This document shows positions 18,227-26,326 of a stretch of DNA of 64,000 nt, piece by piece (the first letter of the stretch is position 1; each line of letters begins with the position of its first letter). The notes below the pieces were generated by a model. It was given only the letters and a program-made list of their open reading frames with translations, was not told where the DNA came from and searched no databases. Origin of the DNA: Candidatus Mediterraneibacter pullicola (GTDB lineage: Bacteria > Bacillota > Clostridia > Lachnospirales > Lachnospiraceae); the NCBI GenBank assembly GCA_019117065.1, contig DXAK01000043.1, positions 60,671 to 124,670 on the forward strand, in the 5' to 3' direction. The position numbers were made by a program, and so were the translations under genes.

Positions 18227-19570
18227 ATGATTGAAAAAGTGTTGATCGCAAACCGAGGAGAGATCGCTGTCCGCATCATCCGCGCATGCCGCGAGATGGG
18301 GATTGAGACAGTAGCGGTATATTCTGAGGCTGACAGAGAAGCTCTGCACACACAGCTGGCGGACGAGGCTGTCTGTATCGGACCGGCTCCATCTTCCGAG
18401 AGCTATCTGAATATGAATAATATTATCAGCGCCACGCTGGTATCCGGCGCGGATGCCATTCATCCGGGATTTGGGTTCCTGTCGGAGAACAGCAAGTTCG
18501 CAGAGTTGTGCGAGCAGTGTAACATTACATTTATCGGGCCAAAGTCCAAAGTTATCCAGAGTCTGGGAAATAAGTCCGAGGCAAGAAACACAATGCAAAG
18601 CGCAGGCGTTCCAGTAATTCCCGGAAGCAATGAGCCTATTTATGACGTGAAGACAGGTGCTCGCGTGGCAGCAAAGATCGGGTATCCGGTTATTGTAAAA
18701 GCTGCTCTGGGCGGAGGCGGCAAGGGCATGAGAGTTGCCCAGACCCCTGAAGAGTTTGAGAACAGCTTTAATACTGCGCAAAAGGAAACGCAGATGGCGT
18801 TTGGGGATAACACTATGTACATCGAACATTTCGTGCAGCATCCGCGCCATATCGAGTTCCAAATTCTTGCGGATGAGCACGGAAATGTGATCCATTTAGG
18901 AGAGCGCGATTGTTCCGTCCAAAGGAACCATCAGAAGATGATAGAGGAATCGCCTTCTATCGCGCTGACGCCAGAGCTTCGCGAGAAGATGGGAGACGCG
19001 GCGGTAAAGGCCGCTAAGGCAGCCCATTATACTAATGCGGGAACGATCGAATTTCTTCTTGAGAAGAGCGGGGATTTCTATTTTATGGAAATGAATACGA
19101 GAATTCAGGTGGAACACCCTGTGACTGAATGGGTAACGGGGATTGATCTTATCAAAGAACAGATCCGCATTGCGGACGGCAGAAAACTTAGCTATAAGCA
19201 GGAGGATGTACACATCACAGGACATGCCATCGAATGCCGTATCAATGCGGAAAATCCGTCTAAGAATTTCCGCCCGTCACCGGGAATGATCACAGATATG
19301 TATCTGCCGGGAGGCAAGGGCGTTCGTATTGATTCCGCCATTTACAGCGGCTATACTGTCCCGCCATATTATGATTCTATGCTGGCGAAACTTATCGTTC
19401 ACGCAAAGAACCGGAGCGAAGCGATCAAAAAGATGCGCAGCGCTCTCGGCGAAGTGATTATTGAGGGGATTGACACAAACGTAGATTATCAGTATGAGAT
19501 CCTGAACCATCCGGATTTTGTGAAAGGCGATATTGATATTGAGTTTATCTCAAAAATAAATGAGGGCTGA
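18227..19570 (+). CDS. accC: Biotin carboxylase subunit of acetyl-CoA carboxylase
   Basis: 447 residues. It carboxylates the biotin on AccB using ATP and bicarbonate. KVLIANRGEIAVRIIRACRE at the N-terminus, the glycine-rich ATP loop ALGGGGKGMRV, and EMNTRIQVEHPVTE are the biotin carboxylase signatures of the ATP-grasp family. The gene lies 20 bases before the fused accDA. Confidence 0.96.
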   Translation: MIEKVLIANRGEIAVRIIRACREMGIETVAVYSEADREALHTQLADEAVCIGPAPSSESYLNMNNIISATLVSGADAIHPGFGFLSENSKFAELCEQCNITFIGPKSKVIQSLGNKSEARNTMQSAGVPVIPGSNEPIYDVKTGARVAAKIGYPVIVKAALGGGGKGMRVAQTPEEFENSFNTAQKETQMAFGDNTMYIEHFVQHPRHIEFQILADEHGNVIHLGERDCSVQRNHQKMIEESPSIALTPELREKMGDAAVKAAKAAHYTNAGTIEFLLEKSGDFYFMEMNTRIQVEHPVTEWVTGIDLIKEQIRIADGRKLSYKQEDVHITGHAIECRINAENPSKNFRPSPGMITDMYLPGGKGVRIDSAIYSGYTVPPYYDSMLAKLIVHAKNRSEAIKKMRSALGEVIIEGIDTNVDYQYEILNHPDFVKGDIDIEFISKINEG

Positions 19571-19590
19571 ATCTAGGAGGATGATTTCTA

Positions 19591-21363
19591 ATGAAGCTGA
19601 AAGATATGTTTAAAAAGACGAGTAAAAGGTCTTATTATATTTCTCTTAAGACAGACCGCCCGGAGGTTCCGGAGGGACTTCTCAGAAAGTGCAACAAATG
19701 CGGTGCGGCAATCATTGCAGAGGATGTAAGGAACGGATATTATATTTGTCCGAAGTGCAACGGATATTTCCGCATACACGCTTACAGACGGATTGAAATG
19801 CTGGCTGACGAAGGCTCTTTTGAAGAGTGGGATCGGGAGATAGAGTTCGTTAACCCTCTGGATTTTAAAGGATACAAGGAGAAAGTAGAAAGTTTAAAAG
19901 AGCGCACCAAACTAAACGAAGCGGTGGTGACAGGAAAAATCAGGATAAACGGCCATCCGGCAGTGATCGGCGTGTGTGATGGCAGATTTATGATGGCTAG
20001 TATGGGTCAGATCGTCGGTGAAAAAATTGCAAGAGCAGTGGAGAGAGCGACAGCGGAGAAACTTCCCGTCATTATTTTTACATGCTCTGGCGGCGCGAGG
20101 ATGCAGGAGGGGATCGTATCCCTGATGCAGATGGTAAAGACCTCTGCAGCGCTGAAACGTCACAGCGATGCGGGACAGCTTTACATTTCCGTGCTCACGG
20201 ATCCCACAACAGGAGGAGTGACGGCAAGTTTTGCCATGCTTGGAGATATCATTTTGGCAGAACCGAAAGCACTGGTCGGATTTGCCGGTCCGCGTGTTAT
20301 CGAGCAGACCATTGGGCAGAAGCTCCCAAAAGGTTTTCAGAGCTCTGAGTTCTTGCTGGAGCATGGGTTTGTGGATCGGATTGTGGAGCGCGAAGAGATG
20401 AAAGACGTGCTCGCACAGATTCTTGCTTTCCACGATAGGAAGGCTTTGGAAGGCGTGAATACGAGAACACATGAGAAGACACGGGACAGTGAGGACGGAC
20501 AGCAAGGAAAAGAGGAAGAGAATTTCGCTGCTTCACAGGGAAATGCAGGAGTAAAAAGCGGTGCGGATATGTATGGCAGCATACGCAGTGCATGGGACCG
20601 CGTGCAGATATCAAGAAAAAAAGACCGTCCGGTGGGAGTAGATTATATCAATGCGCTGTTTGACGGCTTTATGGAATTTCACGGTGACCGGTATTTTAAG
20701 GATGACCATGCGATTGTGGGCGGAGTGGCGTACTTCCATGGTATGCCTGTGACAGTGATTGCTCAGGCAAAGGGAAAGACAACGAAGGAAAATCTGGACC
20801 GGAATTTTGCTATGCCTTCTCCGGATGGCTATCGCAAGGCTCTGCGCCTGATGAAACAGGCGGAGAAATTTCACCGCCCGATTATCTGTTTTGTTGATAC
20901 GCCAGGAGCGTTCTGTGGCATGGAAGCAGAGGAGAGAGGCCAAGGAGAAGCGATTGCACGTAATCTCTATGAACTGTCTGGGCTGAAGACACCGGTTCTC
21001 TCCGTTATCATTGGAGAAGGCGGAAGCGGCGGCGCCCTTGCAATGGCGGTTGCGGATGAAGTATGGATGATGGAGAATTCTATTTATTCTGTACTTTCGC
21101 CGGAAGGATTCGCAAGTATTCTCTGGAAAGACAGCAAGCGTGCCAGCGAGGCCGCTGAGGTGATGAAATTGACGGCAGAGGATTTGAAGCGGCTGGGGAT
21201 CATTGAGCAGGTGATCGCCGAGCCGGAAAATTCCAGCGATACAAATATGGAATTCGTATGCAGGGACATGGGAAGACGGATCGCTGATTTTCTTATAAAA
21301 AATGTGACAGTTGACGCGGATCAACTGACGCAGAGACGATATGAAAGATTCCGCAGGATGTGA
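19591..21363 (+). CDS. accDA: Acetyl-CoA carboxylase carboxyltransferase, fused beta-alpha subunits
   Basis: 590 residues in one uninterrupted frame. Residues 1-285 are AccD-like, with a four-cysteine zinc finger (CNKC ... CPKC, about 29-52) and the carboxyltransferase core (TCSGGARMQEG, GGVTASFAMLGD). A polar linker of about 40 residues (about 290-330) leads into an AccA-like half (PVGVDYINALFDGFMEFHGD, FVDTPGAFCGMEAEERGQ, GEGGSGGALAMAVAD). Separate subunits are the rule in most bacteria; the fusion fixes a 1:1 ratio. An AGGAGG site precedes the ATG. Confidence 0.95.
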   Translation: MKLKDMFKKTSKRSYYISLKTDRPEVPEGLLRKCNKCGAAIIAEDVRNGYYICPKCNGYFRIHAYRRIEMLADEGSFEEWDREIEFVNPLDFKGYKEKVESLKERTKLNEAVVTGKIRINGHPAVIGVCDGRFMMASMGQIVGEKIARAVERATAEKLPVIIFTCSGGARMQEGIVSLMQMVKTSAALKRHSDAGQLYISVLTDPTTGGVTASFAMLGDIILAEPKALVGFAGPRVIEQTIGQKLPKGFQSSEFLLEHGFVDRIVEREEMKDVLAQILAFHDRKALEGVNTRTHEKTRDSEDGQQGKEEENFAASQGNAGVKSGADMYGSIRSAWDRVQISRKKDRPVGVDYINALFDGFMEFHGDRYFKDDHAIVGGVAYFHGMPVTVIAQAKGKTTKENLDRNFAMPSPDGYRKALRLMKQAEKFHRPIICFVDTPGAFCGMEAEERGQGEAIARNLYELSGLKTPVLSVIIGEGGSGGALAMAVADEVWMMENSIYSVLSPEGFASILWKDSKRASEAAEVMKLTAEDLKRLGIIEQVIAEPENSSDTNMEFVCRDMGRRIADFLIKNVTVDADQLTQRRYERFRRM

Positions 21364-21371
21364 GGAAAGGT

Positions 21372-22424
21372 ATGAAAAATCTTAAAATAGGTAAAAAACT
21401 TACTCGTTTCCCCCTGATCCAAGGAGGGATGGGAGTAGGAATCAGCCTTGGGAGACTTGCGGGAACAGTGGCGCGCGAAGGCGGTATTGGTATTATTTCC
21501 ACCGCCCAGATCGGATACAGGGAGAAAGATTTTGACAGAGATCCGAAAGCGGCGAACTTAAGAGCGATCGCAAGTGAGATGGATAAAGCAAGATCTATCT
21601 CCCCAGGCGGCATTATCGGGTATAATATCATGACTGCGTTAAGAGAATATGCGGCGCATGTTAAAGCAGCAGTTAAGGCAGGAGCAGATATTATTATCTC
21701 TGGAGCGGGACTTCCAACGGAACTTCCAGCGCTGACAGCAGGGAGCGGTACGAAGATTGCGCCCATCGTTTCCACAGATAAATCAGCTAATGTGATCCTT
21801 AAATACTGGGATAAAAAGTACGAAAAAACGGCGGATCTCGTCGTGGTTGAGGGACCGGAAGCGGGCGGTCATCTCGGGTTTAAGAAGGAAGAACTTGCAG
21901 AGTATACCAAGGAGGCTTATGCTGAAGAGATTAAAAAGATCATCCGTACGGTTGGCAGTTACGCTGAAAAGTATGGAAAAGAGATTCCAGTAGTCGTGGC
22001 AGGAGGCATTTACGACAGTGCCGACGTAAAACGTGTGATGGAACTGGGCGCCGACGGCGTACAGGTGGCCACCCGGTTTGTTACGACTGAGGAATGCGAT
22101 GCTGATATCCGTTATAAAGAGGCGTATATTCAGGCATCAAAGGAGGATATCGCTATTGTGAAAAGTCCGGTCGGGATGCCGGGAAGAGCGATCATGAACC
22201 CGCTTATGAGACGGGTGGCAGACGGGGAGAAGGTCCCGCACAGCCCATGCCACCGGTGCCTCTCCAAATGCCGTCCCGCTGAGATCCCGTACTGTATTAC
22301 AGACGGATTGATCGACGCGGTCAAGGGAAATATAGAGAAGGGCTTGGTTTTCTGTGGCGCAAAGGCATGGAAGGCAGAGAAGATTGATACAGTCAGGGAA
22401 GCAGTGTTAAGCCTGTTTGCCTGA
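21372..22424 (+). CDS. FabK/nitronate-monooxygenase-superfamily flavin oxidoreductase
   Basis: About 350 residues. It has the FMN TIM-barrel elements of the family (FPLIQGGMGVGISL, VVEGPEAGGHLGF, PVVVAGGIYDSADVKRVM) plus a C-terminal cysteine cluster (HRCLSKCRPAEIPYC) that FabK lacks. ATG at 21372 fits a GAGG site better than the GTG at 21360 that overlaps the accDA stop. Its place inside the fab operon suggests a lipid-linked redox role. The substrate is unknown; nitronate monooxygenase is only a family label. Confidence 0.85.
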   Translation: MKNLKIGKKLTRFPLIQGGMGVGISLGRLAGTVAREGGIGIISTAQIGYREKDFDRDPKAANLRAIASEMDKARSISPGGIIGYNIMTALREYAAHVKAAVKAGADIIISGAGLPTELPALTAGSGTKIAPIVSTDKSANVILKYWDKKYEKTADLVVVEGPEAGGHLGFKKEELAEYTKEAYAEEIKKIIRTVGSYAEKYGKEIPVVVAGGIYDSADVKRVMELGADGVQVATRFVTTEECDADIRYKEAYIQASKEDIAIVKSPVGMPGRAIMNPLMRRVADGEKVPHSPCHRCLSKCRPAEIPYCITDGLIDAVKGNIEKGLVFCGAKAWKAEKIDTVREAVLSLFA

Positions 22425-22443
22425 AAAAGTACAAGGGCATACA

Positions 22444-22463
22444 TCATGACGGATGCGTCATGA
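22444..22463 (+). promoter_or_regulatory. Hairpin before fabT
   Basis: TCATGAC (22444-22450) / GTCATGA (22457-22463) forms a 7-bp stem with a 6-base loop just upstream of the fabT ribosome site (AAAGGAGGAAGG). No T-run. It may modulate fabT translation or be a protein site. No FabT-type TTTGA palindrome was found here. Confidence 0.35.
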
Positions 22464-22487
22464 GATGCAGAGAAAGGAGGAAGGCAG

Positions 22488-22943
22488 ATGGATCCACGGG
22501 AAACGATCAATGACATTTTGGTAAATCTTTTCAATGAAATATGGAAGCTTGAAGAGGATGCCATTGTCACTGATGAGTTCAAAGATATTACAAACAATGA
22601 TATGCATATCATTGAGGCGATCGGACTCTCGGGGGAGAACACAATGTCTCTGGTCGCAAAAAAGATAGGAATCACTGCCGGATCACTGACAACAGCAGTA
22701 AATGCCCTTGTGAATAAGAAATATGTAACGAGACACCGCAGCGAGCGTGACAGGCGGGTCGTATTCTTATCGCTTACACAAAAGGGTATAAAAGCATATG
22801 AGCATCACAAAGAATACCATAGTAGGATGACGGATGCGGTGATTGAGAGCTTGGATGAAGAAGAAATTCCGATTCTTTTGAAAACATTGGAAGGATTGTC
22901 AGATTTTTTCAGAGGTTATAAGGATAAGATAAAAAAACAGTAA
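22488..22943 (+). CDS. fabT: MarR-family regulator of fatty-acid synthesis, FabT-like
   Basis: 151 residues with a MarR winged helix (MSLVAKKIGITAGSLTTAVNAL recognition region split around residues 47-68, wing RHRSERDRRVVFLSLT). In streptococci FabT uses acyl-ACP as co-repressor and binds TTTGA/TCAAA palindromes; one overlaps the fabH promoter here. In streptococci fabT leads the operon, but here it is the last gene, so repression would be autoregulatory through read-through of the whole operon. Assignment rests on family, operon and operator together. Confidence 0.82.
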   Translation: MDPRETINDILVNLFNEIWKLEEDAIVTDEFKDITNNDMHIIEAIGLSGENTMSLVAKKIGITAGSLTTAVNALVNKKYVTRHRSERDRRVVFLSLTQKGIKAYEHHKEYHSRMTDAVIESLDEEEIPILLKTLEGLSDFFRGYKDKIKKQ

Positions 22944-22969
22944 AAGAGTTCCATAAAAAACAAAAAAAA

Positions 22970-22998
22970 TTGACCTTTTCAAAAAAATGAGGTACAAT
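22970..22998 (+). promoter_or_regulatory. Predicted promoter upstream of the Lys/Ala-rich protein gene
   Basis: TTGACC (22970-22975), a 17-base spacer and TACAAT (22993-22998) lie about 107 bases before the ATG at 23105. The rest of the leader has no clear hairpin. Confidence 0.6.
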
Positions 22999-23104
22999 CC
23001 CTTTTGGAACTTTGAGGATTGAGTTGAAAATGTGCGGGTGCTGACATCCATCAGTGTGCCAGTGCCGGAAATACTTGGATGTATTATGTTAGGAGGAGAC
23101 AAGT

Positions 23105-23584
23105 ATGGCAGTGAAAAAGGCAACAACAAAGGCTGCAAAGACAGCAGAAAAGAAGGAGACGGTGAAAGCTGAACCGGTAAAGACGGCAGAAAAGACTGTA
23201 AAAGCTGAACCGGCAAAAGCGATCGAGACAAAGAAAGATACGACAAAGAAGCTTGAAACAAAAGCAGCAGTTTTAGTAAATACACCAGAAAAGAAGGCAG
23301 AAGAAAAGGCTGTGAAGAAAGCTCCAGTTAAAAAAACTACCGCAAAGAAGCCGGCTGTGAAAAAGACAGTAAAAAAAGCTGAAGTGAAGACAGAGATGTT
23401 CCTTCAGTTTGCGGGAAAAGAGTTCACAGAGAAAGAACTCTTTCAGAAGGTAAAAGACGTCTGGACAAAAGAGCTGAAGAATAAGGTCGGCGATATGAAA
23501 GATGTCAAGATTTATCTGAAACCGGAAGAGTCTGCGGCATATTATGTTGTAAACGGCGACACAACTGGAAGAATCCAGCTTTAA
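23105..23584 (+). CDS. Lys/Ala-rich tail plus DUF6465-like domain
   Basis: 159 residues. The first 95 are a low-complexity stretch rich in Lys, Ala, Thr, Glu and Val with repeated KAEP/KTAEK units. The last 64 form a compact domain (MFLQFAGKEFTEKELFQKV ... ESAAYYVVNGDTTGRIQL) that I associate with DUF6465 of Lachnospiraceae. The basic tail resembles histone H1-like and other nucleic-acid-binding tails, but binding is only inferred. Strong AGGAGG site and own promoter. Function unknown. Confidence 0.7.
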   Translation: MAVKKATTKAAKTAEKKETVKAEPVKTAEKTVKAEPAKAIETKKDTTKKLETKAAVLVNTPEKKAEEKAVKKAPVKKTTAKKPAVKKTVKKAEVKTEMFLQFAGKEFTEKELFQKVKDVWTKELKNKVGDMKDVKIYLKPEESAAYYVVNGDTTGRIQL

Positions 23585-23716
23585 GCACAAAAGAGAGCTC
23601 CCTTCTGTATCGGAAGTTTCTTTGAGAGACTGACCGGACAGAGGGGTTTTTCATTTTCAGGAAGTTTTGTATAGTATTTTTGGTCAGAAATGTTACAATT
23701 AAAAACAGATGGGAAA

Positions 23717-24370
23717 ATGGAGATAATTAGGAAGGGAGGGAGAACACTGAAACAGTATACACTGGAGAGGAAAAAGGAAGAACAGGAAAGGCTGGAGCAG
23801 CAGATCCGCTTTATCGTGGAGATTGATAAGGTGAAGAATGTCTTCCGGCAGACATACCTGACGGACGGGAAGCGCAAGGAGAATGACGCGGAGCATTCGT
23901 GGCATCTGGCGGTCATGGCAGTGCTGCTAAAAGAGCACATGGAGGAAGAAGTGGACGTGGCAAAGGTGATGACTATGGTGCTTATTCACGATCTTGTGGA
24001 GATCGATGCGGGAGACACCTATGCTTATGACGATAAGGGAGCGCAGACAAAGCGAGAGCGTGAAGTGAAGGCCGCAGATCGTATTTTCGGGCTGCTCCCG
24101 GAAGATCAGGGTAGTTATTTCCGCATGCTTTGGGACGAGTTTGAAGCGTACGAAACGGCTGACGCGAAATTTGCCCACTTGCTGGATAACTTTCAGCCTT
24201 TCCTCTTAAACGACGTATCGGAAGGAAAGAGCTGGATAGAACATGGCGTACACAGATCTCAAGTGTGCAGGAGAAACGAGCATATTCCGGAGACATCAGA
24301 GATTGTCTGGGAGAAGATGCTCGAGGTCATGGAAAAACATATTGAAAAGGGCACACTGATTAGGGATTAA
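23717..24370 (+). CDS. HD-domain hydrolase (YfbR/5'-nucleotidase-like)
   Basis: About 217 residues with the HD-superfamily metal motif: H in AEHSWHLA, HD in VLIHDLVEIDAGD, and a later D in FAHLLDNFQPF. These match HD proteins that act as nucleotide phosphatases. The start is uncertain. ATG at 23717 and 23690 lack ribosome sites, whereas a CTG at 23747 (LKQYTLERKKEE) sits 6 bases after a strong GGGAGGG. Cytoplasmic. A sirtuin gene follows after 17 bases. Confidence 0.8.
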   Translation: MEIIRKGGRTLKQYTLERKKEEQERLEQQIRFIVEIDKVKNVFRQTYLTDGKRKENDAEHSWHLAVMAVLLKEHMEEEVDVAKVMTMVLIHDLVEIDAGDTYAYDDKGAQTKREREVKAADRIFGLLPEDQGSYFRMLWDEFEAYETADAKFAHLLDNFQPFLLNDVSEGKSWIEHGVHRSQVCRRNEHIPETSEIVWEKMLEVMEKHIEKGTLIRD

Positions 24371-24387
24371 AGAAAGAGGTCATTCAT

Positions 24388-25122
24388 ATGTATGAAAGAG
24401 AGACAGAACAGCTTCAGAGCATCATAGACGACAGCCGGAAGATTGTATTTTTTGGTGGGGCCGGTGTCTCCACAGAGAGCGGCATTCCTGATTTCAGAAG
24501 TGCGGACGGCATCTATCACCAGAAATACAGATATTCTCCCGAGCAGGTAGTAAGCCACAGCTTTTTCATGCAGTACCCGGAAGTCTTCTATGAGTTCTAT
24601 AAAGATAAGATGATGGCGCTGGAGGCAAAACCGAATCCTGCGCACAGAAAACTGGCGGAGTTGGAAGCGACGGGTAAGCTTACAGCGGTGGTGACACAGA
24701 ATATCGACGGGCTGCATCAGGCTGCGGGAAGCAAGAGAGTGTATGAGCTTCATGGAAGCATTCATAGGAATTACTGTATGAAGTGCGGAAAGTTTTATGA
24801 CGCACAGCATGTGAAAAGCAGTGAGGGAGTACCGAGGTGTGAATGTGGAGGCATGATCAAGCCAGACGTGGTGCTCTATGAAGAGGGGCTGGATCCTGCT
24901 ACGGTTAGGGGCGCTGTGGAGGCAATTTCTGATGCGGATACCCTTATTATCGGCGGCACTTCTCTGGTTGTTTACCCGGCGGCAGGGTTTATCGACTATT
25001 TCAACGGGAAACATCTTGTGGTTATTAACAAGTCAGAGACAGCGAAAGCAGTCCGGGCGGAATTAACGATCGCAGCTCCTATCGGGGAAGTGATGGAAAG
25101 GATAGAGACTGATGAATTATAG
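24388..25122 (+). CDS. cobB: NAD-dependent protein deacylase (sirtuin)
   Basis: 244 residues. Sirtuin motifs in order: FFGGAGVSTESGIPDFRSADG (NAD and Rossmann loop, split here), TQNIDGLHQAAGS, the catalytic ELHGS, the zinc site CMKCGKF ... CECGG, and GTSLVVYPAAGF. It removes acyl groups from lysines using NAD. Class III-like. Its stop overlaps the CAT-like gene start by 11 bases. The symbol is by family; the exact acyl preference is unknown. Confidence 0.93.
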   Translation: MYERETEQLQSIIDDSRKIVFFGGAGVSTESGIPDFRSADGIYHQKYRYSPEQVVSHSFFMQYPEVFYEFYKDKMMALEAKPNPAHRKLAELEATGKLTAVVTQNIDGLHQAAGSKRVYELHGSIHRNYCMKCGKFYDAQHVKSSEGVPRCECGGMIKPDVVLYEEGLDPATVRGAVEAISDADTLIIGGTSLVVYPAAGFIDYFNGKHLVVINKSETAKAVRAELTIAAPIGEVMERIETDEL

Positions 25123-25744
25123 ATACATAGATATGGAAGCTTATAAGAGAAAAGAACATTTTGAATATTTTAAAAGTCTGGCGTATCCCTATGTAGGAGT
25201 GACGGTAAATGTGGATATTACAGAATTTTTAGAGATGGTCAGGGCTAAAGGGCTGCCGTTTTTTCTGGCGGTCTGTTATTGTGCCGGCAGGGCGGCGAAC
25301 CGTGTGCTGGAATTCAGGCAGAGGATCAAAGACAATAGGATTATAGAATTTGAGAATTGCCGTACCTCCCATACGGTAGCCTTAGAAGACGGTACATACT
25401 GTTATTGTGATCTCAAGAATGACATGGAATTTCAGCAGTATATTCCATATGCAGTTCATGAGCAGGAAAAGGCGAAACGGGAAGCAACGATCCAAGAGGA
25501 TGAGGCGCTGGAGAAGTTTTTTATCTCCACTGTGCCGTGGATTTCCTACACCTCGTTGATTCAACCTGTGCCGGTCCCGGCGGACAGCAACCCGAGAATC
25601 ACGTGGGGGAAATACTTCACGCAGGAGAAAACGACGCTTCTTCCTCTGTCTGTACTGTGCCACCATGGGCTGGTTGACGGACTGCACATCGCACAATTTT
25701 ATGACTGGTTCAAAAAAGAGATCTCGGCGGTCGCAGGTATGTGA
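25112..25744 (+). CDS. CatA-like acetyltransferase
   Basis: 210 residues of the chloramphenicol acetyltransferase fold. The active-site HHGLVDGLH (about residue 187) matches the family's HHxxxDGxH. The N-terminal RKEHFEYFKS is also typical. Several CAT-like proteins of anaerobes have no proven drug activity, so resistance should not be assumed. The gene overlaps the sirtuin gene by 11 bases, suggesting paired expression. Its last codons form the arm of a terminator hairpin. Confidence 0.88.
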   Translation: MNYRYIDMEAYKRKEHFEYFKSLAYPYVGVTVNVDITEFLEMVRAKGLPFFLAVCYCAGRAANRVLEFRQRIKDNRIIEFENCRTSHTVALEDGTYCYCDLKNDMEFQQYIPYAVHEQEKAKREATIQEDEALEKFFISTVPWISYTSLIQPVPVPADSNPRITWGKYFTQEKTTLLPLSVLCHHGLVDGLHIAQFYDWFKKEISAVAGM

Positions 25745-25764
25745 CCACCGGGATCTCTTTGAAT
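25713..25764. terminator. Bidirectional terminator overlapping the end of the CAT-like gene
   Basis: An 18-bp stem (25715-25732 with 25743-25760, one mismatch, one G-T pair) has a 10-base loop holding the stop region of the CAT gene. On the minus strand it is followed by TTTTTT, so it ends the transcript of the minus-strand CmpB gene; on the plus strand the T-run is short (TTT). Confidence 0.8.
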
Positions 25765-25766
25765 GA

Positions 25767-26318
25767 TTAACGGATCAGGAAGGTATACATGCAGTCAATA
25801 ATCAATACAGTCAGCAAAATTCCGCTGACGATATACACTGCCTTCTCTCCCATGCGCCGGGTTAGCCTCTCGAATAAAGGCTGCAGTACATACAGGAAAA
25901 CCATCCCTCCGATGCCGAATCGTATGCTCGGATTCAGCGCGATGCGTCCCTGAAAATTAAAGGAGAATCTTGTATAATCCCACAGCCATTCCCCATGAGT
26001 GAATTCCATGATATAGCTTGCCAGAAGCTCCACCGCGGTGGCGATGACTACGATTCCGATAAATACAAGGACAGGGGTGATCAGTACCTTCCCGAGATAA
26101 ATGCGTTTCTTCTGTAAGCCTTTCAGACATAGGATAAAAATGAGTGCTCCCACGCCGTATACGGTGCAGTAAGGTCCGAAAAGGACTCCTCTGTTTGAGA
26201 ATCCCCATCTGTATACAACCACTTCAAGAAATACTTCGTAAATCCATCCGAGAATGGAATACATCATAAAGTAGAGAAAATATTCTGAAAGTATTTTACC
26301 TGTGTTCTTTTTCATCAT
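25767..26318 (-). CDS. CmpB-type putative ABC transporter membrane protein
   Basis: 183 residues with five or six hydrophobic segments and the start FLYFMMYSILGWIYEVFLE typical of the putative ABC transporter type IV (PF06541, CmpB) family. The start used is the second-strand ATG pair at 26318, behind AGGAGGGCAA; a longer frame reaches 26423 but has no ribosome site. It lies 8 bases after the upstream methyltransferase gene, so they form an operon. Transport has not been shown for this family. Confidence 0.8.
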   Translation of the reverse strand: MMKKNTGKILSEYFLYFMMYSILGWIYEVFLEVVVYRWGFSNRGVLFGPYCTVYGVGALIFILCLKGLQKKRIYLGKVLITPVLVFIGIVVIATAVELLASYIMEFTHGEWLWDYTRFSFNFQGRIALNPSIRFGIGGMVFLYVLQPLFERLTRRMGEKAVYIVSGILLTVLIIDCMYTFLIR

Positions 26319-26326
26319 TTGCCCTC

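Noticed and set aside
21360..21371. GTG start for the flavin oxidoreductase
   Set aside because: It sits inside the accDA stop and lacks a ribosome site; the ATG at 21372 fits a GAGG site at the usual distance.
25112..25744. Chloramphenicol resistance gene
   Set aside because: The fold and HHxxxDG motif fit CAT, but chromosomal CAT-like proteins often lack the activity and no mobile context is seen.
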